Assembly (NCBI RefSeq): GCF_040869035.1
Contig: NZ_CP162100.1
Span: forward strand, 372,001-436,000
Source: Vibrio sp. NTOU-M3
GTDB lineage: Bacteria > Pseudomonadota > Gammaproteobacteria > Enterobacterales > Vibrionaceae
Direction: 5' to 3'
Length of the DNA stretch: 64,000 nt
The position numbers were made by a program, and so were the translations under genes. The notes under the pieces are model-generated. The model made no database searches and was not told the origin of the DNA. It saw only the letters and a program-made list of their open reading frames with translations. This document shows, piece after piece, positions 26,555 through 36,161 of the stretch; positions within the stretch are counted from its first letter, which is position 1, and each line of letters opens with the position of its first letter.

Positions 26555-27526
26555 CTATTTACTACGATGGACAGCTAAGTGCGCCAGAGTGATTAATGCC
26601 TCTTTATATTCTGACTCTGGTAATACTTTGAGCTCAGCAATTGCTTTATCGGCTTCCAAATAGGCTTTCTGACGAGTGTATTCTAGTGAACCTGTTTGCT
26701 CCATTACGGCTAGAATATCAAGCAAGCGCTCCATACCGTTGGCTTTTTCAATCGCTTCACGGATCATTGCTGCATTCTCTGCTGATGTATTTTGCATCGC
26801 ATATAAAAGAGGCAGTGTCGGTTTCCCTTCTGCCAGATCATCCCCGACATTTTTACCCATCTCATCGCCATCAGATGTGTAATCCATCACATCATCGATC
26901 AGTTGGAATGCAGTACCTAGGTATTTTCCGTAATTTTGCAGTGCTAGCTCTACCTCATCAGAAGCATCAGTCAGAATCGCACCAATTTGTGTTGCCGCCT
27001 CAAACAAACGAGCCGTTTTTGAGTAGATCACCTGCATGTAGCTTTCTTCAGTCGTATCTGGATCATTGCAGTTCATTAACTGCAGCACTTCACCTTCTGC
27101 TATGACATTTACTGCATCACTCATCAGCTTAAGGATCTTGAGCGATCCTAATTCTGTCATCATTTGGAATGAGCGGGTATAAATGAAGTCTCCAACTAAT
27201 ACACTAGCTGCATTACCAAAAGCAGCATTGGCGGTCGCCTTGCCTCTACGCATGTCAGATTCATCGACAACATCATCATGTAATAAGGTTGCTGTATGGA
27301 TGAACTCTATAAAGGCAGCCGCTGTAGTGTGATGAGTGCCTTGATAACCTAATGCTCGAGCAGAGAGTATTGCCAATAAAGGCCTAAGACGTTTGCCTCC
27401 GCCACTGACGATGTAAAAACCGAGTTGATTGATTAGAGATACATCAGAATTGAGTTGGGCTTGAATTGTTTCGTTCACTTTTGCCATGTCATCGGCAGTA
27501 AGCGCTTGGATAGCTTTAAAATCCAT
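26555..27526 (-). CDS. ispB: Octaprenyl diphosphate synthase
   Basis: A 323-residue trans-isoprenyl diphosphate synthase making the side chain of ubiquinone and menaquinone. The first Asp-rich motif DDVVD is at residues 84-88 and the second, DDVMD, at 211-215. Small residues (Ala, Thr) a few positions before the first motif fit long-chain products. GGKRLRP is present near residue 44. It is divergent from rplU, the conserved arrangement. Chain length of eight units is assumed from orthology. Confidence 0.95.
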   Translation of the reverse strand: MDFKAIQALTADDMAKVNETIQAQLNSDVSLINQLGFYIVSGGGKRLRPLLAILSARALGYQGTHHTTAAAFIEFIHTATLLHDDVVDESDMRRGKATANAAFGNAASVLVGDFIYTRSFQMMTELGSLKILKLMSDAVNVIAEGEVLQLMNCNDPDTTEESYMQVIYSKTARLFEAATQIGAILTDASDEVELALQNYGKYLGTAFQLIDDVMDYTSDGDEMGKNVGDDLAEGKPTLPLLYAMQNTSAENAAMIREAIEKANGMERLLDILAVMEQTGSLEYTRQKAYLEADKAIAELKVLPESEYKEALITLAHLAVHRSK

Positions 27527-27644
27527 TGTACTTCCGGCTGAGGTTAGAACCTGTCAGGTATTCTTATCTTCTTTAGTTACTGAATAATACACTAAAAAAC
27601 GTTGATTAATACATTGTTAAAGGGCATGATTGCCGCACTTTTCT

Positions 27645-27672
27645 TTGGCGATTAGCTTTTCGCCAATTTTTT
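27645..27672 (+). terminator. Orphan intrinsic terminator upstream of the rplU promoter
   Basis: TTGGCGA (27645-27651), loop of 8, TCGCCAA (27660-27666) and six T (27667-27672). It is oriented on the plus strand although no plus-strand gene lies between it and ispB. A weak promoter-like pair (TTGATT 27602-27607, CATGAT 27625-27630, 17-base spacing) precedes it. Confidence 0.5.
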
Positions 27673-27683
27673 CAAAATATGGC

Positions 27684-27712
27684 TTGTCATGGGGTCGAGC
27701 TTTCTGTAGAAT
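27684..27712 (+). promoter_or_regulatory. rplU-rpmA promoter with GC-rich discriminator
   Basis: TTGTCA (27684-27689) and TAGAAT (27707-27712) are spaced by 17 bases, followed by CTGCGCCC. GC-rich discriminators of this kind mark stringently controlled ribosomal promoters. Start expected near 27719. Confidence 0.8.
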
Positions 27713-27718
27713 CTGCGC

Positions 27719-27798
27719 CCTATTGATGATTAGTTTAGCGCACACCCAAGATGCACAAAAATTATGCATAAGGCTGTGCGGAAAAAGCGGAGTAAGAT
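27719..27798 (+). promoter_or_regulatory. rplU mRNA leader, structured
   Basis: The leader of about 80 bases can fold with an outer stem CGCACA (27739-27744)/TGTGCG (27775-27780) and an inner stem ATGCA (27751-27755)/TGCAT (27765-27769). It ends just before a GCGGAGTAAG RBS. This is the layout of r-protein autogenous leaders, and L21 feedback is a plausible inference. Confidence 0.5.
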
Positions 27799-28110
27799 AT
27801 GTACGCTGTTTTCCAATCTGGTGGTAAACAACACCGTGTAAGCGAAGGTCAAACTCTTCGTTTAGAGAAATTAGACGTTGAAACTGGTGCGACAGTTGAA
27901 TTTGATAAAGTTCTTCTTGTAGCTAACGGTGAAGACATTCAAGTTGGCGCTCCTCTTGTAGAGGGCGGCAAAGTGGTTGCTGAAGTAGTACAACACGGTC
28001 GTGGCGATAAAGTTAAAATCGTTAAGTTCCGTCGTCGTAAGCACTCTCGTAAGCAACAGGGTCACCGTCAGTGGTTCACTGAAGTGAAAATCACTGGCAT
28101 CAACGCTTAA
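27799..28110 (+). CDS. rplU: 50S ribosomal protein L21
   Basis: A 103-residue protein starting [14 protein letters not shown] and containing [25 protein letters not shown] basic C-terminal sequence, unmistakable L21. It binds 23S rRNA domain VI with L20. ATG 27799; the frame could extend upstream, but those codons lie in the leader. Cotranscribed with rpmA 20 bases later. Confidence 0.98.
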   Translation: MYAVFQSGGKQHRVSEGQTLRLEKLDVETGATVEFDKVLLVANGEDIQVGAPLVEGGKVVAEVVQHGRGDKVKIVKFRRRKHSRKQQGHRQWFTEVKITGINA

Positions 28111-28118
28111 TCGATTAG

Positions 28119-28388
<270 letters not shown>

Positions 28389-28414
28389 TTTTACGTTTCT
28401 AGCTGAATTCAAAA

Positions 28415-28440
28415 GCCCTGCCGATTCGGCAGGGTTTTTT
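28415..28440 (+). terminator. rplU-rpmA terminator
   Basis: CCCTGCCG (28416-28423), loop ATT, CGGCAGGG (28427-28434), then six T. Strong intrinsic terminator 27 bases after rpmA. Confidence 0.95.
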
Positions 28441-28642
28441 ATTTATGCAAGAACCAATACTAAGGCACTCTGATAAGAGTCCCTCAATATTTGTTCCAAG
28501 TAGCAGGACGATCAAGGATCAAGGTGATCGATCTGAAAGTGGGATCTGCTAGAATTTATATCATTCACTTTTCCTAATGAGATAGGGAGAGCTGAGATGA
28601 TATTTGCAACGCAGCTATGTAAATAGCAAAAGGGCGGAGTAA

Positions 28643-29818
<1,176 letters not shown>

Positions 29819-29830
29819 TCACTATGAATA

Positions 29831-29856
29831 AAAGAGCCGCATTTTTGCGGCTCTTT
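29831..29856 (+). terminator. obgE terminator
   Basis: AAAGAGCCGC (29831-29840), loop ATTTTT, GCGGCTCTTT with further T residues. It starts 13 bases after the obgE stop. Confidence 0.93.
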
Positions 29857-29929
29857 TTCGTTTGTATCAAAACTTTATTCAACAATTTGCATCAAAATAT
29901 CAAGATTCTTAAAGGAGTTAGGAAGGATC

Positions 29930-30691
29930 ATGATTTCACAGCAGCGAGCAGTCTCGCGTTTTATTGCTCAATCGGGCCAAATGTTATTAGCTCATGGCGC
30001 AGAAAGTACACTAGTAGGTGATATTATGCGCCGGATCGGTATCGCCAGTGGTATGGACGAAGTTGAGGTGTCGCTCTCCGCTAGTTCACTGGTTGTAACG
30101 ACCGTCAATAATGGTCATTGCATCACTACAGCAAGACGTAGCCCAGATCGTGGGATCAACATGCGAGTGATCACTCAGGTTCAACGTATTTGTATTATGT
30201 TGGAGCGGGGAATTATTGATTATTCAATGGCACAACATAAGCTGAATCAGATCAGTCCAGAGCGCTACAACCGGTGGTTGGTGGTCTTGATGATCGGTTT
30301 GTCTTGCGCAGCATTTAGCCGTTTAGCGGGAGGGGACTGGAGTGTGTTTGGCATGACATTTCTTGCGTCGGCATGTGGCATGGTTGTTCGACAAGAGATT
30401 GGTCATCGACACTTTAACCCACTACTGAATTTTGCTGCCACTGCTTTTGTGACCACGATTATTTCTGCTCAAGCGGTGATCTATCACATTGGTAATTCAC
30501 CTTCTGTGGTGATGGCCTCCTCTGTGTTAATGCTTGTCCCAGGCTTTCCGTTAATTAACTCTGTTGCCGACATGCTCAAAGGGTATATCAATATGGGAAT
30601 TGCTCGTTTTGTCATGGCAAGTCTGCTTACCTTAGCAACTTGCTTAGGGATTGTGGCGGCGATGAGCCTTGTTGGTGTGTGGGGGTGGTAA
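29930..30691 (+). CDS. yjjP: ThrE-family exporter subunit YjjP
   Basis: A 253-residue protein of the threonine/serine exporter (ThrE N-terminal) type. A soluble N-terminal half (ISQQRAVSRFIAQSGQMLLAHGAEST at the start) precedes about five membrane helices, with the family motif VPGFPLINSVADML. With YjjB it makes up what is one chain in actinobacterial ThrE. In E. coli YjjPB exports succinate, so the substrate here may be a dicarboxylate or an amino acid. AGTTAGGAAGGATC gives the RBS. Confidence 0.9.
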   Translation: MISQQRAVSRFIAQSGQMLLAHGAESTLVGDIMRRIGIASGMDEVEVSLSASSLVVTTVNNGHCITTARRSPDRGINMRVITQVQRICIMLERGIIDYSMAQHKLNQISPERYNRWLVVLMIGLSCAAFSRLAGGDWSVFGMTFLASACGMVVRQEIGHRHFNPLLNFAATAFVTTIISAQAVIYHIGNSPSVVMASSVLMLVPGFPLINSVADMLKGYINMGIARFVMASLLTLATCLGIVAAMSLVGVWGW

Positions 30692-31158
30692 TGATGGCGC
30701 TTCTATTTGGCCTAATAAATGACATGTTATTTGCCGCGATCCCTGCCGTTGGTTTTGCTTTGGTGTTCAATGTGCCGAAAAATGCTCTAAAATATTGTGC
30801 GATTGGTGGGGCATTAGGGCACGGCTCTCGCTACTTGATGATGCATTTTGGCATCCCAATTGAATGGGCGACATTTTTTGCTGCGACGGTGGTTGGCATG
30901 ATTGGCGTTCATTGGTCACACCGTTTTCTTGCACACCCTAAAGTGTTCACCGTGGCATCATTGATCCCAATGGTCCCGGGGGTTTTTGCGTTTAAAGCGA
31001 TGATCGCTTTGGTAGAGTTAAATCATCAAGGGTATAACCCCGAGTTGGTTGCGATGCTGTTTGAGAACTTTCTTAAAGCGATGTTTATTATTGCTGGTTT
31101 AGCGGTTGGTTTAGCGATGCCAGGGCTGCTATTCTATCGCCGTCGTCCTATTGTTTGA
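30691..31158 (+). CDS. yjjB: ThrE-family exporter subunit YjjB
   Basis: A 155-residue membrane protein with about four to five helices and MVPGVFAFKAMIAL, the short ThrE_2/DUF3815 type. I start at ATG 30691, which overlaps the yjjP stop (TAATG) after a GGGGGTGG RBS; ATG 30694 is equally possible, whereas the upstream frame (from 30640) would not look like membrane protein. Translationally coupled to yjjP, its obligate partner, and 22 bases from folA. Confidence 0.9.
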   Translation: MMALLFGLINDMLFAAIPAVGFALVFNVPKNALKYCAIGGALGHGSRYLMMHFGIPIEWATFFAATVVGMIGVHWSHRFLAHPKVFTVASLIPMVPGVFAFKAMIALVELNHQGYNPELVAMLFENFLKAMFIIAGLAVGLAMPGLLFYRRRPIV

Positions 31159-31180
31159 TGGATTTATACAGGAAAGAGAA

Positions 31181-31660
31181 ATGATCATCAGTATGATTGC
31201 CGCGATGGCAGACAATCGAATTATTGGCAAAAATAATGAAATGCCATGGCATTTACCGGCAGACTTTCAATGGTTTAGACGTTGCACTATGGGGAAGCCT
31301 GTAGTGATGGGACGGAAAACCTATGAATCAATCGGTCGCCCGCTGCCAGGACGGATGAATATCGTATTAAGTCGTGATGCTACATTGGAAATTAATGGGG
31401 TGACGTGTGTGACATCCATTGATGAAGCAATTCAAGCGGTGGGAGAAATCGAAGAGTTGATGATCATTGGTGGTGGGGCGATTTACCAAGCCTGTCTACC
31501 TATGGCAAATAAGCTTTATCTGACCCACATAAATGCGAATCTCGACGGTGACACTCAGTTCCCACAGTGGGGCACTGACTTTAAAGAAAGCTACTCTGAA
31601 ACATATAGTGCCGATGATAAAAATGCTTACGATATGCGTTTTGTCATCTTAGAGAAGTAA
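31181..31660 (+). CDS. folA: Dihydrofolate reductase
   Basis: A 159-residue enzyme reducing dihydrofolate with NADPH. Motifs are MIAAMADNRIIGKNNEMPWHLPAD-type N terminus with the substrate Asp in LPADFQWF, GRKTYESIGRPLPGR and MIIGGGAIY. ATG 31181 is preceded by AGGAAAGAGA; the 10 codons upstream in frame are not part of the family. No terminator separates it from yjjB, so cotranscription is likely. Confidence 0.97.
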   Translation: MIISMIAAMADNRIIGKNNEMPWHLPADFQWFRRCTMGKPVVMGRKTYESIGRPLPGRMNIVLSRDATLEINGVTCVTSIDEAIQAVGEIEELMIIGGGAIYQACLPMANKLYLTHINANLDGDTQFPQWGTDFKESYSETYSADDKNAYDMRFVILEK

Positions 31661-31694
31661 GACGAGTTTTCTCGTTGAGAGTGGCGTGAACAGT

Positions 31695-31721
31695 AAGGGT
31701 TGATGTGGTTGATCAACCCTT
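31695..31721. terminator. Bidirectional terminator between folA and apaH
   Basis: AAGGGTTGAT (31695-31704), loop of 7, ATCAACCCTT (31712-31721) followed by TATTTATT. Serves the convergent folA and apaH transcripts. Confidence 0.8.
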
Positions 31722-31731
31722 TATTTATTCT

Positions 31732-32535
31732 CTAGGCAGCTGGCTGCACAAAGTACTGCTTATCCTCCCAGCGCAACATGGTAAGATCGCCTCCCCAAAC
31801 ACAGCCAGTATCTAAGCCTATTACTTCAGTGTTTTGATAACCTTCAAGTGCAGCCCAATGACCAAATAATACGGTCTTTTCGAGTGGAATGCGTTGTGGC
31901 AGTTGAAACCATGGCATCAGTGTATGATCGGTGAGTTGCTGTGGTGGCAGCTTACACTCCATATCTAAGCGGGCATCAAGAAAGCAAAAGCGCATTCGGG
32001 TGAATGCATTGATGATGTATCGGTAGCGCGCTATTCCTGCTAGATCCTCTTCCCATCGATCTGGTTGGTTACAGTACATGTTCTCAATTAACCAAACCCA
32101 TTGTTCACTCTGCAGAAGAGATTCGACTTCTCGCGCTGCGCTGCGGGCCGTGTCTAAGTTCCATTGCGGAGATATTCCAGCGTGACACATCACAAATTCA
32201 TCATGTTCTTGAAGAAGCGGCTGATGCCTCAACCATTCAAGTAAGTCATGTTTGTCTGCTGCATCTAAAATTGGAGCGGTTTTGTCTTTGTCCTTTACTC
32301 GGTGAATACCAAGTGAGACCGCAAGAAGATGTAGGTCATGATTGCCAAGAACAACTTTGGCACTTGCAGCAAGTGACTTAATAAAACGCAACGTTTCTAG
32401 GGATTTATTTCCTCTTGCCACTAAGTCACCCGCGACCCAGAGCGTATCTTTATTTGGGTCGAAATCAGCTTGTTTTAAGAGCAACTGAAGTTCATCAAAA
32501 CAACCTTGAATATCACCGACAATGTAGTTAGCCAC
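31732..32535 (-). CDS. apaH: Symmetrical diadenosine tetraphosphatase ApaH
   Basis: A 267-residue calcineurin-like phosphoesterase with YIVGDIQGCFDEL, VAGDLVARGNKS and VVLGNHDLHLL metal-binding motifs. It splits Ap4A into two ADP and also removes Np4-type caps from RNA 5' ends. It ends the lptD-surA-pdxA-rsmA-apaG-apaH order, 12 bases after apaG. Confidence 0.97.
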   Translation of the reverse strand: MANYIVGDIQGCFDELQLLLKQADFDPNKDTLWVAGDLVARGNKSLETLRFIKSLAASAKVVLGNHDLHLLAVSLGIHRVKDKDKTAPILDAADKHDLLEWLRHQPLLQEHDEFVMCHAGISPQWNLDTARSAAREVESLLQSEQWVWLIENMYCNQPDRWEEDLAGIARYRYIINAFTRMRFCFLDARLDMECKLPPQQLTDHTLMPWFQLPQRIPLEKTVLFGHWAALEGYQNTEVIGLDTGCVWGGDLTMLRWEDKQYFVQPAA

Positions 32536-32547
32536 AAATCACTCCAA

Positions 32548-32928
32548 TTAATTAAGAATATTAGGGACAGCTAATCTGAATGGCTCAATGTCAGTGATGA
32601 ACTCACGGCCTTTTTCGTCGAGCATCATGTAGTGTCCTTGCATGACACCAACGGGAGTCTCCAAGGCTGTTCCACTACTGTAGGTGTATTCATCGTTGCC
32701 GGAAATAAAAGGTTGTTGCCCAACGACACCATCGCCTTCGACAGTACTTTGTTTTCCATTTGCATCTGTGATGAGCCAACGGCGACTAATGAGTTGAACT
32801 GTTTCTTGGCTCAAGTTTTTTATCGTAATGATGTAGGCGAAAACGTAGCGCTTAAGAGTTGGATCTGATTGTTCTGCGAGATACTTGCTGTGAACTTGTA
32901 TTTTTATACAAGGTTGAGAGATATCCAT
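32548..32928 (-). CDS. apaG: ApaG (CorD) protein
   Basis: A 126-residue immunoglobulin-like single-domain protein, with family sequences such as [20 protein letters not shown] and [20 protein letters not shown]. Biochemical role is poorly defined; it binds phosphates and genetics link it to Co2+ and Mg2+ tolerance. It follows a strong terminator that lies between it and rsmA. Confidence 0.96.
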   Translation of the reverse strand: MDISQPCIKIQVHSKYLAEQSDPTLKRYVFAYIITIKNLSQETVQLISRRWLITDANGKQSTVEGDGVVGQQPFISGNDEYTYSSGTALETPVGVMQGHYMMLDEKGREFITDIEPFRLAVPNILN

Positions 32929-32950
32929 AAAGCAATCCTTCTGCCTGGAA

Positions 32951-32980
32951 AAAAGACAGTGGTTTTCACCACTGTCTTTT
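32951..32980 (-). terminator. Terminator between rsmA and apaG
   Basis: AAAAGACAGTGGT (32951-32963), loop TTTC, ACCACTGTCTTTT (32968-32980): a 13-bp stem. On the minus strand it ends in TTTTCCAGG, giving a short U run. It partly isolates apaGH from the upstream operon. Confidence 0.85.
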
Positions 32981-33006
32981 ACATTTAAGTCACGTTGAGC
33001 GAGGGG

Positions 33007-33813
33007 CTATTTATGATTAGCATCTAACCAGTTTGCCATATCAACAAATTGCTCTAGAGTTAGATTCTCTGGGCGCATTGTTGGATTAATGCCAAGCTCA
33101 ATTAATACTTCTTCAGCAATAAGTGACTTATAGCAATTTTTCACTGTCTTGCGACGTTGGTTGAACCCTTCACGGCATACTCGATCAAGCCAGTTCAGAC
33201 TTGTCGCAGGATGTGGAACTTCTTCATAAGGCACAAGGCGGACTACCGCAGAATCAACTTTTGGTGGTGGCACAAATGCCGTAGGCGGTACTTCTAAAAC
33301 AGGTACCACTTTACAGTAATATTGTGCCATGACTGTTAAGCGGCCATAAGCCTTGCTACCTGGACCTGCTGCTAAACGATTTACCACCTCTTTTTGCAAC
33401 ATGAAATGCATGTCTTGGATATCTTTGTGATATTCAAACAAATGGAACATCAGTGGTGTGGAGATGTTGTAAGGTAGGTTACCGAAAATACGCAGCTTGT
33501 TGTTTGGCTTTACCAGTTGCGTAAAGTCGAAGCGCATAGCGTCGCCTTCATGAATAGTCAGTTTGTCGGCAAGCTCAGGATGGTTGCGTAGGCGCTCTGC
33601 AAGATCTCGGTCTAGTTCGATGACAGTGAACTTATCGACTTCACGTCCCACAGGCTCAGTAATCGCCCCTAAACCAGGACCAATTTCAACAAGGTTTTGT
33701 CCTGGTCTTGGATTAATCGATGACACAATACCATCAATGATATAAGGATCGTTTAAGAAGTTTTGACCAAAACGTTTACGCGCTTTGTGCCCTAAATGGA
33801 CATCGTTTCTCAT
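33007..33813 (-). CDS. rsmA: 16S rRNA A1518/A1519 dimethyltransferase
   Basis: A 268-residue KsgA-type methyltransferase that dimethylates two adenines in the 3' hairpin of 16S rRNA late in 30S assembly. Motifs are [14 protein letters not shown], the SAM loop [13 protein letters not shown], and the catalytic [11 protein letters not shown] start at the internal ATG (33813), 13 bases after pdxA with GAGA upstream; an 11-residue longer frame overlaps pdxA and is unlike the family. Confidence 0.96.
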   Translation of the reverse strand: MRNDVHLGHKARKRFGQNFLNDPYIIDGIVSSINPRPGQNLVEIGPGLGAITEPVGREVDKFTVIELDRDLAERLRNHPELADKLTIHEGDAMRFDFTQLVKPNNKLRIFGNLPYNISTPLMFHLFEYHKDIQDMHFMLQKEVVNRLAAGPGSKAYGRLTVMAQYYCKVVPVLEVPPTAFVPPPKVDSAVVRLVPYEEVPHPATSLNWLDRVCREGFNQRRKTVKNCYKSLIAEEVLIELGINPTMRPENLTLEQFVDMANWLDANHK

Positions 33814-33826
33814 AGTATTCTCTGAA

Positions 33827-34819
33827 TTAATTAGCTTTGTTATCAACTAAGTCGATAGCGTATTTTAGTGCCGTCCTGAAGCTTCCGGTATCTGCCGTTC
33901 CTTTACCTGCCAAATCTAAGGCGGTGCCATGGTCGACAGAGGTTCTGATAAATGGCAAGCCGAGCGTGATATTCACTGAGCGGCCAAAGCCTTTATATTT
34001 TAGCACTGGTAGCACCTGATCATGATACATACCCAATACTGCATCTGCTTCTTGCAGATATTTGTGGTTAAAAATCGTATCGGCAGGCAAAGGGCCTTGT
34101 AGATCATAACCGTTTGTTTGACGTAGTGTCTCGAGTGTTGGCGATATGGTTTCAATTTCTTCCATACCTAGACAACCATCTTCACCTGCATGTGGATTTA
34201 AGCCACATATGTAGATTTTTGGCTTTGGAATCGCAAATTTCTCTACTAAGTCTTGGTGGAGAATATGAATGATATTTTCCAAGCGCTCTTGTGTAACAGC
34301 TTTTGAGACGTAGGCTAGAGGAATATGCGTTGTGACCAAGGCAACACGTAACCCTTCTGTTGCAAGCATCATCACAACCAGAGGAGTATTTGACTTCTCT
34401 GCAAAAAACTCAGTATGGCCACTAAATGCGACCCCTGCTCGGTTAATTACCCCTTTATGAACAGGGCCGGTGACAATAGCATCAAACTCACCATTCATAC
34501 AGCCTAATGCGGCTCTTTCTAATGTTTTAAGTACGTAATGGCCGTTTTGTTCATTCAACTTGCCGGCTTCAGCAATCGCATCTATCGCAATGTGTTCAAC
34601 AATTAAAGAACCCGCTTGTTGAGGGGAAGCGGCTTGTGCTGGATTGTAATCAATCAATGTAACATCAATGCCGAGCAGTTTAGCGCGCTCAGCCAGCATG
34701 TTTTTATCTGCACAAACAACGATTTGGTGAGGCCAACTCTCTTTAGATAGCGCAAGCACCAAATCGGGGCCAATACCGGCAGGCTCACCTGCCGTGACAA
34801 TAATCCGTTTACTGCTCAT
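33827..34819 (-). CDS. pdxA: 4-hydroxythreonine-4-phosphate dehydrogenase PdxA
   Basis: A 330-residue enzyme of pyridoxal phosphate synthesis that oxidises 4-hydroxythreonine phosphate in an NAD-dependent reaction. [12 protein letters not shown] near the start, [34 protein letters not shown] and [12 protein letters not shown] hold the metal-binding His/Asp residues. Its first 11 bases overlap the 3' end of surA, suggesting coupling. Confidence 0.97.
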   Translation of the reverse strand: MSSKRIIVTAGEPAGIGPDLVLALSKESWPHQIVVCADKNMLAERAKLLGIDVTLIDYNPAQAASPQQAGSLIVEHIAIDAIAEAGKLNEQNGHYVLKTLERAALGCMNGEFDAIVTGPVHKGVINRAGVAFSGHTEFFAEKSNTPLVVMMLATEGLRVALVTTHIPLAYVSKAVTQERLENIIHILHQDLVEKFAIPKPKIYICGLNPHAGEDGCLGMEEIETISPTLETLRQTNGYDLQGPLPADTIFNHKYLQEADAVLGMYHDQVLPVLKYKGFGRSVNITLGLPFIRTSVDHGTALDLAGKGTADTGSFRTALKYAIDLVDNKAN

Positions 34820-36104
34820 CGCCGTGGCCTTCTAGGCGTTCAATATAGGCACTGGCACGGATCTCTTGTAACCATGCGCTGGCTTCTTCATTGAATTTAC
34901 GATTAAACAGAATACGGTAAGCTTTATTTTTTAGGGCAGCATCTGTGCGATCAACCTGACGTCGTCCCATGACTTCAACAATGTGCCAGCCATGAACGGT
35001 TTTAAATGGTTCACTGATTTGGCCAACAGGTAAGGTTTCTACTTGGTGCTTAAACTCAGGCACATAAAGGTCCGCGGTCTGATAACCTAGCTCACCGTAT
35101 TGCGCAGCAGAGCCAGGGTCTTGGCTGTATTGTTGTGCCAGCTCACCAAAGGTTGCTTTGCCTGACTTAATGCGACGAGTGAGTTCTTTCAACTCTTTTT
35201 CTGCGCCTTCATCACTTAAAATAACGGTCGGTTTGATCAAAATATGGCGCGCATTTACTTCAGTTACAGCAACGGTTTCTAACCCTTTCACATCATCAAT
35301 TTTAAGAATGTGGAAACCTACACCACTGCGGAATGGGCCAATAATACTGCCTTTATTCTGAAGTTTAATGTGATCGGCGAAAATGGTTGGCATTTCTTCT
35401 TTTTGCATCCAACCCCAATCACCACCTTGTAGAGCTTTAGGGCCTTTTGAATAGGTATAAGCCATGGTGCTAAAGTCGGCGCCTTTTTTCAGCTTTTTAA
35501 CCAGCTCTTTGGCTTGGGCTTCGACCGCTGACTTATCATCACCATCTTCAACACGGATCTGAATATGGCTGATTTTATATTGAACCGTTGCATTGGTCTC
35601 TTGTGCCAAAATGTTTGCAAGGTTATCTACTTCAGCGGGAAGGATATTAATACGGCGACGAACCAAGGCATTACGTGCTTCACTTGCCGCAATTTCTTTA
35701 CGGATTTGCTCGCGAAACTCAGCATAGCTTAAGCCTTCTGAAGCGATAGATGCCGTCAGTTGCTCGATAGATTGCTTGTTATTTTTTGCAATTTCAGCAA
35801 TGGCAGCATTGAGTCGGTTATCATCGATTCGCACACCAATACGCTCTGCTTCTTGTTGCTGGATAGCATCAATGATCAGTTTTTCGGTCACCTGCTCTTT
35901 TAAAATAGAGGCTTCAGGCAGTGCTTGCCCATTTTTTCTGGCGTTAGCTTTCAGGGTTTTGATTGCAGAGTCGATATCACTTTCTAATACCACTCCTTTA
36001 TTGACGATTACCGCAACTTTATCTAGCTCTACTGGCGCAGCATGTGCCACAGATAATGTGCATACTGTTGTCAGAGCTAATAATGTTTGTTTCCACAGTT
36101 TCAT
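34809..36104 (-). CDS. surA: Periplasmic chaperone/isomerase SurA
   Basis: A 431-residue exported protein: signal peptide (cleavage after about AHAA), N-terminal chaperone domain, two parvulin domains at about residues 170-275 and 285-385 ([11 protein letters not shown] and [13 protein letters not shown] motifs), and a C-terminal helix. It escorts outer-membrane proteins, including LptD, whose gene lies just upstream. 57 bases separate it from lptD. Confidence 0.97.
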   Translation of the reverse strand: MKLWKQTLLALTTVCTLSVAHAAPVELDKVAVIVNKGVVLESDIDSAIKTLKANARKNGQALPEASILKEQVTEKLIIDAIQQQEAERIGVRIDDNRLNAAIAEIAKNNKQSIEQLTASIASEGLSYAEFREQIRKEIAASEARNALVRRRINILPAEVDNLANILAQETNATVQYKISHIQIRVEDGDDKSAVEAQAKELVKKLKKGADFSTMAYTYSKGPKALQGGDWGWMQKEEMPTIFADHIKLQNKGSIIGPFRSGVGFHILKIDDVKGLETVAVTEVNARHILIKPTVILSDEGAEKELKELTRRIKSGKATFGELAQQYSQDPGSAAQYGELGYQTADLYVPEFKHQVETLPVGQISEPFKTVHGWHIVEVMGRRQVDRTDAALKNKAYRILFNRKFNEEASAWLQEIRASAYIERLEGHGDEQ

Positions 36105-36161
36105 CGATGTTCCTATTATTTAAAATGATCCGTTAGAGTTGTTTCCAACGGATCGAATTTA

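Noticed and set aside
26641..27105. 154-codon plus-strand frame opposite ispB
   Set aside because: Composition rich in His, Ser and Leu, as expected for the antisense of a conserved enzyme gene.
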